Positions 18,141-26,466 of a stretch of 64,000 nt of DNA are shown in pieces. The notes under the pieces were generated by a model. The model ran no database searches. It was not told the origin of the DNA and saw only the letters and a list, made by a program, of their open reading frames with translations. Each line of letters opens with the position of its first letter. Positions within the stretch are counted from its first letter, which is position 1. The stretch comes from Streptomyces bicolor. Lineage in GTDB: Bacteria; Actinomycetota; Actinomycetes; Streptomycetales; Streptomycetaceae. Location: the NCBI RefSeq assembly GCF_000719285.1, contig NZ_JOFS01000005.1, forward strand, positions 1 through 64,000. The letters run 5' to 3'. The position numbers and the translations under genes are program-made.

Positions 18141-19286
18141 CTACCTCTTCACGGCCCTCAGCACGACGAACTTCGGGTCGGACGCGACCAGTTGACTGTT
18201 TCCGAACAGCTTCCGCAGCTTCACGTGGTACCCGAGATGCCGGTTGCCGATCACCCACAGCTCACCACCCGGCCTCAGCGCACGCCGCGCCCCCGAGAAC
18301 ATCCGCCAGGCCGTCGTGTCGGTCGTCGCCTGGTGGGAGTGGAACGGCGGATTGTTGAGCACGAGGTCGACGCTCCCGGACGGCACACCCGCCAGCCCGT
18401 CCCCGACCCGGAACTCCGCGTGCCCCGGCACCCCGTTCGCCCGGTACGTCGCCTCGGCCGAGGCCACGGCCTGGAACGACTCGTCCACGAACAGCACCTC
18501 GGCCTCCGGGTTCGCCAGCGCCACCGCCGTGCCGACGACCCCGTTGCCGCAGCCCAGATCCACCACCCGCTGGGCACCCTTCCCGTCCGGCAGCTGCCCC
18601 AGGAAGAACCGGGTACCGATGTCGAGCCGGTCGGCACAGAAGACGCCCGCGTGGTTGACGACCGTGCGCCCCGAGACGGCCCCCACACCATCGGGGAGCG
18701 TGTAGGTGTACGGCCACGGGTTCGCGGGCCGCGCCGACGAGGGCTCGGGCGTGCAGAAGATCAGCCGGGCCTTCTTCTCGGCGAGCGAGGTGCGGGTCGG
18801 GCCGAGGATCCGCTCGAACTGCTGGAGGGTCGAGGTGTGGATCTCCTTGACCATGCCCGTGCCGATGACCACCGTGCCCTCGTGCAGGGACGGCGCCAGC
18901 CGCAGCAGCTGGTCCTCCAGCAGCGCCAGGCTCTTCGGCACCCGCACCAGCAGGACGTCGATGCGGTCCGGCGGCGCGTCCTGCGTGGTGAGCAGCCGGA
19001 CGGTGCCCGGCTCGACGGCGTGCCGGGCGAGGTTGGCGCGGGTCGCCTCCTGGGTCAGAAAGGAGTCCGTGATCTGCGTCGGCCGGTGCTCGGCGAGCGC
19101 CGTGACCAGGGCGCCCCAGCGGTCGCCGACGACCACGACCGTGCCGGAGAGCGGGATCTCCCGCTCCGCCAGGTGCCTGAGGAGATACTCGTCGGAGGCG
19201 TCCCAGGCGCGCAGCCTCTCGCGCGGGTCCTCGGGGAAACGGGTCAGCGCGAGCTCGCCCCAGGGCGTCGTCATACGGTCGTTCAT
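18141..19286 (-). CDS. RsmC/RlmG-like rRNA (guanine-N2)-methyltransferase
   Basis: 381 aa, two tandem Rossmann domains as in RsmC/RlmG. The N-terminal pseudo-domain lacks SAM motifs; the C-terminal catalytic domain has VVDLGCGNGVVGTAVA and the base-flipping NNPPFHSH motif typical of N2-guanine methyltransferases of rRNA. It probably methylates a guanine of 16S or 23S rRNA. ATG 19286 starts a clean N-terminus. It is likely transcribed with the downstream small-molecule methyltransferase. Confidence 0.9.
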   Translation of the reverse strand: MNDRMTTPWGELALTRFPEDPRERLRAWDASDEYLLRHLAEREIPLSGTVVVVGDRWGALVTALAEHRPTQITDSFLTQEATRANLARHAVEPGTVRLLTTQDAPPDRIDVLLVRVPKSLALLEDQLLRLAPSLHEGTVVIGTGMVKEIHTSTLQQFERILGPTRTSLAEKKARLIFCTPEPSSARPANPWPYTYTLPDGVGAVSGRTVVNHAGVFCADRLDIGTRFFLGQLPDGKGAQRVVDLGCGNGVVGTAVALANPEAEVLFVDESFQAVASAEATYRANGVPGHAEFRVGDGLAGVPSGSVDLVLNNPPFHSHQATTDTTAWRMFSGARRALRPGGELWVIGNRHLGYHVKLRKLFGNSQLVASDPKFVVLRAVKR

Positions 19287-19342
19287 CGTGCGTCCAGGCT
19301 AGCCGAGCCGCAGCTCACGGCCGGTGGGGGAGGATGGGAGGC

Positions 19343-19984
19343 ATGGACGCCGAGCTGTTCCCCCGCGAGCGTGCGCAGGTCGCGCCGGGCGCGGTGCACA
19401 TGCCCGACTGGCTGGACGCGTCGGCCCAGCGCGAGCTGCTCGAAGCCTGCCGGGAGTGGGCGCGCCCACCCGCCGGCCTGCGCACGGTCCGCACCCCCGG
19501 AGGCGGCACGATGACCGCCCGGCAGGTCTGCCTGGGCCGGCACTGGTATCCGTACGCCTACGCCCGCACGGTCGTCGACGGCGACGGCGCTCCCGTGAAG
19601 CCGTTCCCCGACTGGCTGGGCGAGCTGGGCCGCAGCGCGGTGCGTGACGCACTCGGCGAACCAGGGGCGCCGTACGACATCGCGCTGATCAACTTCTATG
19701 ACGGGGACGCCCGCATGGGCATGCACCGCGACAGCGACGAGAAGTCGGACGCCCCGGTGGTGTCCCTGAGCCTCGGCGACACCTGCGTCTTCCGCTTCGG
19801 CAACACCGAGACGCGGGCCCGGCCGTACACGGACGTCGAGCTGCGCAGCGGCGACCTGTTCGTGTTCGGTGGCCCGTCGCGGCTCGCCTACCACGGCGTG
19901 CCGAAGGTGCAGCCGGGCACCGCACCGCCGGAGTTGGGGCTGACCGGCCGGCTGAACATCACGCTCAGAGTGAGCGGCCTGTAG
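19343..19984 (+). CDS. AlkB-like 2-oxoglutarate/Fe(II) dioxygenase
   Basis: 213 aa. The Fe ligands are His128 and Asp130 in MGMHRDSD and His184 in AYHGVPKV; the 2-oxoglutarate-binding Arg is in GRLNITLRVSG near the C-terminus. NFYDGDARMG and SLSLGDTCVFRFG are AlkB blocks. Such enzymes remove alkyl groups from DNA or RNA bases by oxidative demethylation. ATG 19343 is preferred over the in-frame ATG 19334 because GGGGGAGG at 19326-19333 is properly spaced only for 19343. Confidence 0.9.
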   Translation: MDAELFPRERAQVAPGAVHMPDWLDASAQRELLEACREWARPPAGLRTVRTPGGGTMTARQVCLGRHWYPYAYARTVVDGDGAPVKPFPDWLGELGRSAVRDALGEPGAPYDIALINFYDGDARMGMHRDSDEKSDAPVVSLSLGDTCVFRFGNTETRARPYTDVELRSGDLFVFGGPSRLAYHGVPKVQPGTAPPELGLTGRLNITLRVSGL

Positions 19985-20020
19985 GCCGCCGCATCTACGG
20001 ATCATGGGAGACTCCCCCTC

Positions 20021-21259
20021 ATGAGCGGCAAGGCGGACCCCCGGACGGCGGGGGAAGGGACCACCTCGAGGACGCGGCTGGACCGGGGGCGCGGTGCGCT
20101 CGGGCCCGCGTTGGAGCTCGTGCACACCGGGCGCGCGCCCACGCGTGCCGTCCTCACCGCCGAGCTCGGGGTGACCCGGGCGACGGCCGGCGCGGTCGCC
20201 GCTGAGCTGGAGGCGCTCGGGCTGATCCGGGTCGACGCCCGGCCCGGCGCGGCGGCCGGTTCGCAGGGACGGCCCTCGCACCGGCTGGCGGTCGCCGAGG
20301 ACGGCCCCGTCGTCCTCGCCGCACAGGTGCACGCCGACGGGTTCCGGGCGGCGCTGGTCGGCCTCGGCGGCCGTATCGTCGCCACCGCGCCCGGCTGCGA
20401 GACCGTCGACGCGGACCCGGCGAAGGTCCTCGGCTCGGTCGTCGAAGCGGGCGCCGACCTGCTGCGCACGACCGGGCGGCGCTGCGTCGGCGCGGGCCTG
20501 GCCGTCCCCTCCGCGGTCGCGGAACCCGACGGGCTGGCCCTCAACCCCCTGCACCTGGCCTGGCCCGTGGGCGCGCCCGTGCGCCGTATCTTCACCGAGT
20601 GCGTGCGCGCGGCCGGGATCACCGGACCGGCGTTCACCGGCAACGACGTCAACCTCGCCGCGCTCGCCGAGCACCGGCACGGCGCGGGGCGCGGCTCCCG
20701 CGACCTGCTGTGCGTGGCCACCGGTCACCGGGGCGTCGGCGGCGCGCTCGTGCTGGACGGCCGTCTGCACACCGGCAGTTCGGGCCTGGCCCTGGAGGTC
20801 GGCCACCTCACCGTCAATCCCGAGGGCAGACCCTGCCACTGCGGCAGCCGGGGCTGCCTCGACGTCGAGGCCGACCCGCTGGCCCTCCTCACGGCGGCGG
20901 GGCGCGACCCGGGCCCCGAGGTTTCGCTGCTCCAGCAGGCCAAGGACCTGATCCGCGACCACTACGCCGACCCGTCGGTCCGCACGGCCACCGAGGACCT
21001 CATCGACCGCCTCGGCCTCGGTCTCGCGGGCCTGGTCAACATCCTCAACCCGGACCGCATCATCCTCGGCGGCCTCCACCGCACGCTCCTCGACGCCGAC
21101 CCCGACCGCCTGCGCGCCGTGGTCGCCGACCGCAGCCTGTGGGGCCAGAGCGGCGGCGTCCCGATCCTCGCGTGCACCCTCGACCACAACAGCCTGGTCG
21201 GCGCGGCCGAGTTGGCGTGGCAGCCGGTGCTGGACGATCCACTGGGGGCGCTGACCTAG
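20021..21259 (+). CDS. ROK-family transcription repressor (NagC/XylR-like)
   Basis: 412 aa. The N-terminal winged helix (residues about 25-70; TRAVLTAELGVTRATAGAVAAELEALG) precedes a ROK sugar-binding domain with GAGLAVPSAV, LEVGHLTVNPEG and the zinc cluster CHCGSRGCLD. ROK repressors bind free or phosphorylated sugars. It is 36 nt after the AlkB gene and may be alone or linked to the downstream RpiB-like isomerase. The expected EIGH metal motif is conserved as EVGH. Confidence 0.9.
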   Translation: MSGKADPRTAGEGTTSRTRLDRGRGALGPALELVHTGRAPTRAVLTAELGVTRATAGAVAAELEALGLIRVDARPGAAAGSQGRPSHRLAVAEDGPVVLAAQVHADGFRAALVGLGGRIVATAPGCETVDADPAKVLGSVVEAGADLLRTTGRRCVGAGLAVPSAVAEPDGLALNPLHLAWPVGAPVRRIFTECVRAAGITGPAFTGNDVNLAALAEHRHGAGRGSRDLLCVATGHRGVGGALVLDGRLHTGSSGLALEVGHLTVNPEGRPCHCGSRGCLDVEADPLALLTAAGRDPGPEVSLLQQAKDLIRDHYADPSVRTATEDLIDRLGLGLAGLVNILNPDRIILGGLHRTLLDADPDRLRAVVADRSLWGQSGGVPILACTLDHNSLVGAAELAWQPVLDDPLGALT

Positions 21260-21300
21260 GGGCCTGCCCCGGATCGTCCCGGAGTCGCGGAGCCTGGGTC

Positions 21301-21588
21301 TCAGGCCTCCTCCGCCGTCTCCAGGATCCGCGTCCGGGGCGCACCGGCCAGCGCCGGCGCGTTCTCCGACGAGGACCACACCCTCGTCCTGAGGAACCCC
21401 AGGAACCGTTCGGCGTCGGCCACCTCGTCGAAATCCAGGTCCACGACGACGTAGGCGGGGTCGTCGACCGGCCGCTGGACGCGGTGGTGCCTTACGCCTG
21501 CCTCGGCGCGCTGCGGGGCGAAGCGGTCGAAGGCCGACTTCCAGGTGGCGAAGTCCTTGATCGGGTGCTCGATGTGCAGGGTCGGCAT
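21301..21588 (-). CDS. small dimeric alpha/beta-barrel (ABM-like) protein
   Basis: 95 aa. The pattern [16 protein letters not shown] ... [23 protein letters not shown] ... AERFLGFL is that of ferredoxin-like ABM/DUF1330-type dimeric barrel proteins. No catalytic assignment is possible. ATG 21588 has GAGGAGG five nt upstream on the minus strand. It is a single-gene unit convergent with the ROK gene. Confidence 0.65.
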   Translation of the reverse strand: MPTLHIEHPIKDFATWKSAFDRFAPQRAEAGVRHHRVQRPVDDPAYVVVDLDFDEVADAERFLGFLRTRVWSSSENAPALAGAPRTRILETAEEA

Positions 21589-21672
21589 GGCTCCTCCTCG
21601 GCCGTTCCCGCCGGTCACCTCCATGCTCGGCCGCGAGCCGAGCGGACGCATGCCCGGCGGTAGGCTCGAGAC

Positions 21673-22122
21673 ATGCGGATCTCCGTCTCCTCGGACATGG
21701 ACGAACCTGTCGCCCGCCTCCTCGTCGACGAGCTGCGCGGCCGCGGCCACGACGTCGTCACCCACGGCGCGCTGAGCCCCGGCGACGACCCCCAGTGGGC
21801 CGCCTGCTCCGAGGCGGCCGCCCGCGAGGTCGCCGACGGGACGGCTGACCAGGCGGTCGTGTGCTGCTGGACCGGCACGGGCGCGTCGATCGCCGCGAAC
21901 AAGGTGCCGGGGGTGCGGGCGGCCCTGTGCACGGACGCCTACACGGCCGACGGCGCCCGCCGCTGGAACGACGCCAATGTGCTGGCCCTCAGCCTGCGGC
22001 TCACCTCCGAGCCGCTGCTCAAGGAGATCCTCGACGCCTGGTTCGCCGCCGAGGCGAGCGGCGATGCCGAGGACCGGGGGAACGTGGCGCGCATCGGACG
22101 ACTGGACGCCGGCCGGGCCTAG
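21673..22122 (+). CDS. RpiB/LacAB-family sugar-phosphate isomerase
   Basis: 149 aa. The RpiB fold is shown by SSDMDEP at the N-terminus, the active-site [21 protein letters not shown] block (family: C-G-T-G-x-G) and [11 protein letters not shown]. The family interconverts ribose-5-P/ribulose-5-P or galactose-6-P/tagatose-6-P. The consensus catalytic Cys region is CCWTGTG rather than the more common ICGTGIG, so activity and substrate are uncertain. The stop is followed immediately by a reductoisomerase pseudogene. Confidence 0.87.
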   Translation: MRISVSSDMDEPVARLLVDELRGRGHDVVTHGALSPGDDPQWAACSEAAAREVADGTADQAVVCCWTGTGASIAANKVPGVRAALCTDAYTADGARRWNDANVLALSLRLTSEPLLKEILDAWFAAEASGDAEDRGNVARIGRLDAGRA

Positions 22123-22399
22123 GTGGCCGTCAGGCTCCACAGCGCCGCCACCGGCGGCGGATCGGCGTCGATCACCGACAGCCGGTCGCGTACCCGCGAG
22201 CACCGCTCCGACATCGTCGGCGAGCGCGCCATCCTCCTCGGCGCCGCGCGAGGGCCTCGACCCCGCCTACACGGCGACGTACGGCCCCGCTCGCGAGATC
22301 GTCGCCGAGATCTACGACGAGGTCGCTGACGGCACCGAACTGCGGAGCGTGATCCTGGCCGAACGGCGGCTCGGCGCACGCCCCATGAGCCGGATCGGC
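22123..22399 (+). pseudogene. decayed plant-type ketol-acid reductoisomerase (IlvC) remnant
   Basis: Two collinear fragments in different frames. Fragment A (22207-22245) reads [13 protein letters not shown], matching the SSYGERGILLGAVHG block of plant-type KARI. Fragment B (22250-22399, shifted frame) reads [35 protein letters not shown] and PMSRIG, matching the AAYSASYYPSMDI ... GSEIRSVVLAGRRF ... FPMGKID end of the same enzyme. About 70 intervening codons are deleted and no N-terminal NADPH domain is present. Both the frameshift and the truncation mark it as non-functional. Confidence 0.72.
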
Positions 22400-22574
22400 G
22401 TGCGAGCAGATCGCCTACCCCGCCGCCGAACGCCCCGCCCACGCGGCCCTGTTGACGGCGTTCGGCACGCACCCCCGTGCACGCGGCGCCGGCCGCGGCG
22501 GCGAAACTGCGGCCGTCCGTGGACATCCCGGTCGGCCAGGGGCCGTTGTCAGTGGCGGCGGTTAGTCTGCGCGC
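22400..22574 (+). other. non-coding remainder after the reductoisomerase remnant
   Basis: GC-rich sequence without a supportable gene. One frame from 22404 reads EQIAYPAAERPAHAALLTAFG, possibly more degraded coding sequence, but I cannot assign it. The promoter of the next gene should lie here. Confidence 0.4.
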
Positions 22575-23099
22575 ATGATCGAGACGACCGGCGACGACCG
22601 CCGCTTTCCGCCCGCCCTGGCCGACGTGGCCCGGGTGGAGTTCGACTACGACGTCGACGGCATCGACTTCGAGCCGTACGACGCCTTCGACTCCGCGGAG
22701 GAGACCACCGACTGGCTGCGCCACTGGACCGGCAACCACGAGCTGGACGGCGACGCCTACCGGGTCTTCGGGCAGGACGGCACCGGCGGTCTCGCCGCCC
22801 TGTGGCGCGTGCGGCAGGGCAGGCCCCTCGCCGAGCAGCCCGTGGTGTTCCTCGGCTCGGAGGGCGAGCGCGGAGTGGTGGCGGGGAACCTGTCCGACTT
22901 CCTGTGGGTGCTGGCGGGCGGCGTGGGACCGCTGGAGGTCGTGGACTTCGAGCAGTACGAGGGGCGCCCCAACGCGACACTGACCGAACTGGCCGAACGG
23001 CACGCGACCACCCCGCGCCGGCCCGCCCGGGAGATCGTCACCGAGGCGCGCTCCGAGTTCCCCACCTTCTCCGAGGACCTGGACGAACTCTGCCGCTGA
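22575..23099 (+). CDS. SUKH/SMI1-KNR4-like protein
   Basis: 174 aa, acidic, no membrane segment. Blocks DAYRVFGQDGTGGLAALW, PVVFLGSEGERGVVAG and LSDFLWVLAGG resemble the SUKH (SMI1/KNR4) fold, used in bacteria mostly as immunity proteins against secreted nuclease toxins, also as general cytosolic proteins. No toxin gene adjoins it. ATG 22575 follows a weak site. Confidence 0.6.
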   Translation: MIETTGDDRRFPPALADVARVEFDYDVDGIDFEPYDAFDSAEETTDWLRHWTGNHELDGDAYRVFGQDGTGGLAALWRVRQGRPLAEQPVVFLGSEGERGVVAGNLSDFLWVLAGGVGPLEVVDFEQYEGRPNATLTELAERHATTPRRPAREIVTEARSEFPTFSEDLDELCR

Positions 23100-23199
23100 G
23101 GCCACGCCCGCTTCTGCGCGGCGGTGCGCCCGGACCGCATCGTGATCGCCACGTAGACGATGACACGAGGCGCGGCTACTTGCCCAGGCGGGTGGCTTC

Positions 23200-23376
23200 T
23201 CACATGCGGCGCGGCCTCGGGACGAGTTCGCCACCGCAGTTGGGGCAGACGCCCTGCATCCCCTCGGTGCACGGGACGCAGAAGGTGCACTCGTACGAGC
23301 AGATACGGGCGGGGGCGTCCGGCGGCAGCGACGCGGTCTCGCAGCGTTCGCATCGGTCACGCATCTCCAGCGCCAT
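23200..23376 (-). CDS. DUF1272 zinc-binding small protein
   Basis: 58 aa. Four Cys-x2-Cys-type pairs (CERC, ICSYECTFCVPC, CPNCGGEL) match DUF1272, a compact zinc-ribbon protein of unknown function. ATG 23376 is chosen over the longer 23460 start because the family begins MALEMRDRCERC. A small single-gene unit. Confidence 0.85.
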   Translation of the reverse strand: MALEMRDRCERCETASLPPDAPARICSYECTFCVPCTEGMQGVCPNCGGELVPRPRRM

Positions 23377-23495
23377 GTCCTCGGCCTTTCTCACAGGGGC
23401 AGCTTCGTCACCTCCCATCCTCCGGCCGCCGGGAGCGGCCGAAAGTGTCCGGAGGGCCAAAGATCAACACGATCGGGCCACAGTCCGGCCGGAGG

Positions 23496-24404
23496 TCAGC
23501 GCCAGTCGACGGCGAAGGCCCGGCCGGGATTGTCGGTGAGGACGTGCACCACCAGTTCCTCGCCGAGCGCGAGCGCGAGCCGCGGCCGAATCCGGCGCAG
23601 CAGATACGGCATTCCAGGTCCGCCGTCGACCGACCGCGTCCCGGCGACGACGGTGTCCCCACCAAGCAGCAACCGGTGCCCGAACCCGGCCTCGGCCAGC
23701 GCCCGCATCGCGTCCGGCATGCGCCAGTCGGTGGCGTGATGAGCCCGCGAGGGCCCGTCGAAGGCAAGCCAGCAGCCCGCCTCGGCGGCCTGGCGGTGGA
23801 GCGGCAGGTCGGGGGAGCGGTTGAGATGGCCGAGGATCACCTGGTGCGGCGGGACGCCCAACTCCCCGCACACCAGGTCCAGTACGTCGAGCGCGCCCGT
23901 CCCCATCTCCAGGTGCACGGCGATGGGGGCGCCCGTCGCATGGTGCGCCTCGGCCGCGGCGTTCATCGTCCACCGGGCGTGCGCGTCGAGGGCGTGGAAC
24001 CCACCGGCGACCTTGATGAGCCCGGCGCGGACCCCCGAGGTGCCGATGCCCTCGGTCAGCTCGGACACGAAGACGTCGGCCAGCCGGCCGCGCAGTCGAC
24101 CGAGCAACTCCGGGGCGTAGTGCGCCGCTTGATGCAGTCCCGTCGCGCAGACCAGGTGCACCCCGGTGGCCCTGGACAGCGGCGGCAGGTCCGCGGCCCG
24201 GCGCCCCATGCCGTACGGCGTCCACTGCACGACGGCCGAACCTCCGGCCGCGCGGAACGCGTCCAGCTCGGCGCGGGCGGCGGATGCGTCCTGGAGCTCC
24301 TGGCCGGGTAACCCCGGGCTGCGCAGGAAGAGATGGTCGTGCGCGTCGCACACGCCGAGCTCCTCGGCCGGCAGATCGCCGAGAACCGTACGGACCGCAC
24401 TCAC
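23496..24404 (-). CDS. phosphotriesterase-family metal-dependent hydrolase
   Basis: 302 aa, amidohydrolase-fold PTE family. Metal ligands: HDH in VCDAHDHL, the bridging Lys in LIKVAGG, His in APIAVHLEMG and GHLNRSPD, Asp in LLGGDT. The family includes lactonases, esterases and true phosphotriesterases; the substrate is unknown. The two candidate GTG starts (24407, 24404) overlap the upstream stop; 24404 gives GTGA. The codon at 24309-24311 is TTA, so translation may require the bldA tRNA. It is the last gene of a four-gene minus-strand operon. Confidence 0.88.
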   Translation of the reverse strand: MSAVRTVLGDLPAEELGVCDAHDHLFLRSPGLPGQELQDASAARAELDAFRAAGGSAVVQWTPYGMGRRAADLPPLSRATGVHLVCATGLHQAAHYAPELLGRLRGRLADVFVSELTEGIGTSGVRAGLIKVAGGFHALDAHARWTMNAAAEAHHATGAPIAVHLEMGTGALDVLDLVCGELGVPPHQVILGHLNRSPDLPLHRQAAEAGCWLAFDGPSRAHHATDWRMPDAMRALAEAGFGHRLLLGGDTVVAGTRSVDGGPGMPYLLRRIRPRLALALGEELVVHVLTDNPGRAFAVDWR

Positions 24405-24985
24405 CACTGCCGGCCCTGCGGCAACGCGCCGCGCTCCGGCGCCGACAGGTGCAGCACCTGGTACACATCGCCCTCGGCCTTGGGCCTGTCATGTTCCCAG
24501 AGCGAGAAGTGGACCAGCTCCCACGCGTGCGTGTCGACAGCGGCCGCGGCCAGCACGGCGCCGTCCCGCGCCGCCAGCCGCTCGGTCTCCTCGACCGGGT
24601 CCGCCATGAACGCGGCCAACTCCACACCCTCCGGCACCGGTTGGCGCCGCCGTACGGCGAACGCGGCAGGCGAGCCCGCGGCGCCGCCCTCCTCGTACGC
24701 GAGCCCCGTCCACTGACGCACCCGCGGCCTCCCGAAGTCGTTCACGGGCCCCTGGAAGGCGCCTCCCCACAGGAAGGCGTTCATGCCCTCCATGGTGTTC
24801 CAGAGGTAGAACGGCCCGTACTGGTTGACGGGAGAGCCGTGCACGCCGCGCTCGCGCAGCAGATACACCTTGGCGCCGAGGCCGTCCCAGTCGTCCAGCA
24901 GATGCCCGACGCGGGCGACCCGGGAGCGGATGACGTCCATGTCGTAATCGGCGGGCAGCGTGAACTCGTACTGCATGGCATGCAT
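24401..24985 (-). CDS. DUF4865 family protein
   Basis: 194 aa. The opening MQYEFTLPADYDMDVIRSRV and the block SPVNQYGPFYLWNTMEGMN are characteristic of DUF4865, whose function is unknown; members often neighbour TetR regulators and small oxidoreductase or cupin genes. ATG 24985 has AAAGGGA six nt upstream. Its stop overlaps the phosphotriesterase start, and it lies 31 nt after the cupin. Confidence 0.8.
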   Translation of the reverse strand: MHAMQYEFTLPADYDMDVIRSRVARVGHLLDDWDGLGAKVYLLRERGVHGSPVNQYGPFYLWNTMEGMNAFLWGGAFQGPVNDFGRPRVRQWTGLAYEEGGAAGSPAAFAVRRRQPVPEGVELAAFMADPVEETERLAARDGAVLAAAAVDTHAWELVHFSLWEHDRPKAEGDVYQVLHLSAPERGALPQGRQW

Positions 24986-25016
24986 GCCAAGTCCCTTTCT
25001 CGGCCGGTTCTCGGTC

Positions 25017-25424
25017 TCAGGCCGGGTAGTCGGTCACGTGCTCGTGCCACTGAGCGGTCGTGCCGTCCTCGGCGGCCTCGACGACCGCGAGATGCGTCAT
25101 GAAGGTGCGTGGCGTGGCTCCGTGCCAGTGCCACTCGCCCGGCTCGATCCACACGGTGTCGCCCGCCCGGATCGGCTCGACGTCGCCGCCCCTGCGCTGC
25201 ACGAGGCCCTCACCCTCCAGGACGTGCAACACCTGGCCGTGCGGATGCGTGTGCCAGGCGGTGTGCGCGCCCGGGGCGAAATGGACGTTGAACATCCGCA
25301 GCCGGGACGGGACGGCGGGCGCGGCGATCTCGTCGAGCCACACCGTCCCGGTGAAGTTCTCCGCCGGGCCCTGCCGGCTGTCGGGGCGCTGCCGGGTGAT
25401 GTGCACGTGCCTGAACTCCTTCAA
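25017..25424 (-). CDS. cupin-domain protein
   Basis: 135 aa single-domain cupin. Motif 1 HTAWHTHPHGQVLHVLEGEG and motif 2 IEPGEWHWHG provide a full metal-binding site (His x3, Glu/His). Probably a metal-dependent isomerase, dioxygenase or ligand sensor. Its start ATG overlaps the stop of tetR by 4 nt. Confidence 0.88.
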   Translation of the reverse strand: MKEFRHVHITRQRPDSRQGPAENFTGTVWLDEIAAPAVPSRLRMFNVHFAPGAHTAWHTHPHGQVLHVLEGEGLVQRRGGDVEPIRAGDTVWIEPGEWHWHGATPRTFMTHLAVVEAAEDGTTAQWHEHVTDYPA

Positions 25425-25996
25425 GAAATACGGGTGTCGTCGAGCGGAGCGAGCAGCGAGAGCAGCCCCCGTACGCCCACGTCGAAGGCGGCGGGTGCAC
25501 CGGACGCGCGGGCGAGGACATAGCCGCCCTGCACGGTCGCGACGATCGTGGCCGCGATCGCCTCCCCGTCGAGCCCGGCCGCGAACTGGCCCTGCTCCTT
25601 GCCCTCCTCGAGGATCCCGGCCAGCCTTTCGCGCAGCCAGTCGAGGGTCTCGTCGACGGGCGCGCGCAGTTCGTCGCTGGCGATCACGTCCGGATCCATC
25701 GTCAGCCGCCCGATCGGACAGCCGCGCAGCACATCGCGCTCGCGCAGCAGATACGCCTCGATGCGCTCGTACGGCGTCCCAGGGCCGTCGAGTACTCCCG
25801 CGGCGGTAGCCCGCATCTCCTCGGCGGTCCGCCGGATCGCGGCGAGCGCGAGATCCGGCTTCCCCTTGAAGTGGTGGTACATGCTGCCCTGCCCGGCGCC
25901 CGAGCGCTCCAGGATCGCCTTGGGGCTGGTGCCCACGTAGCCGCGCTCCCAGAGCAGTTCGCGGGTGGACTCGATCAGTCGGTCCGAGGTGCTCAT
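25421..25996 (-). CDS. TetR-family regulator
   Basis: 191 aa. The HTH is at about residues 20-45: TSPKAILERSGAGQGSMYHHF. The C-terminal ligand domain (TetR_C, CPIGRLTMDP) resembles the YcdC/NemR-like or TetR_C_11 group. ATG 25996 is chosen because the preceding longer frame lacks similarity. It is the first gene of the operon tetR-cupin-DUF4865-PTE and probably represses its own promoter; TACTAGTA at 26011-26018 is a candidate operator core. Confidence 0.9.
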   Translation of the reverse strand: MSTSDRLIESTRELLWERGYVGTSPKAILERSGAGQGSMYHHFKGKPDLALAAIRRTAEEMRATAAGVLDGPGTPYERIEAYLLRERDVLRGCPIGRLTMDPDVIASDELRAPVDETLDWLRERLAGILEEGKEQGQFAAGLDGEAIAATIVATVQGGYVLARASGAPAAFDVGVRGLLSLLAPLDDTRIS

Positions 25997-26010
25997 GCCC
26001 TCACTGTACA

Positions 26011-26018
26011 TACTAGTA
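26011..26018. promoter_or_regulatory. TACTAGTA palindrome upstream of tetR
   Basis: Eight-base palindrome in an AT-rich stretch about 15 nt upstream of the TetR start, in otherwise GC-rich DNA. A possible operator core for autoregulation. Confidence 0.35.
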
Positions 26019-26184
26019 GTTACAGAAATCGAGCTCCTCCGGAGCAGCGCGGCCACGCCCGCGTACTCCCGGCGAGGTACGCGCACTGCCGCTGGCCGTA
26101 CGACGACCCGGACCCCCTCGCGGCGCGAGTCTCGAGACATCACCGAAGGACCGACAGTCCGACCGACTCGGGAGATGACTCGAT

Positions 26185-26466
26185 ATGCAGACGCTGGCTC
26201 ACTTCGCAGACGGCGGCCCCGGCCCGTGGATCCTCCTCTTCCCGCTCATCTGGGCGGCCGTCGTGGTCGGCGGCATCACGCTGCTGCGCCGCACGGTGTG
26301 GCGCGGACGCCGCGGCCCCCGGCGGTCGGCCCCCGACGAGAACTCGCCCATCACCGTGCTCGGCCACCGCTTCGCCTCCGGCGAGATCGACGAGGACGAG
26401 TACTGGCGCCGGCTGTCCGTCCTGGACGAGCAGTTCGGCCGTACGGGCAAGGGCGGTGCGGCATGA
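26185..26466 (+). CDS. SHOCT-domain small membrane protein
   Basis: 93 aa. One membrane span at about residues 14-34 (PWILLFPLIWAAVVVGGITLL), a basic linker, and a C-terminal SHOCT motif (LGHRFASGEIDEDEYWRRL). SHOCT helices are short oligomerisation or targeting modules. Its stop overlaps the ABC ATPase start (ATGA), so it is part of the exporter operon. Confidence 0.85.
   Translation: MQTLAHFADGGPGPWILLFPLIWAAVVVGGITLLRRTVWRGRRGPRRSAPDENSPITVLGHRFASGEIDEDEYWRRLSVLDEQFGRTGKGGAA

Noticed and set aside
22404..22560. possible further coding fragment EQIAYPAAERPAHAALL
   Set aside because: No family similarity that I can defend and no ribosome binding site or intact frame.
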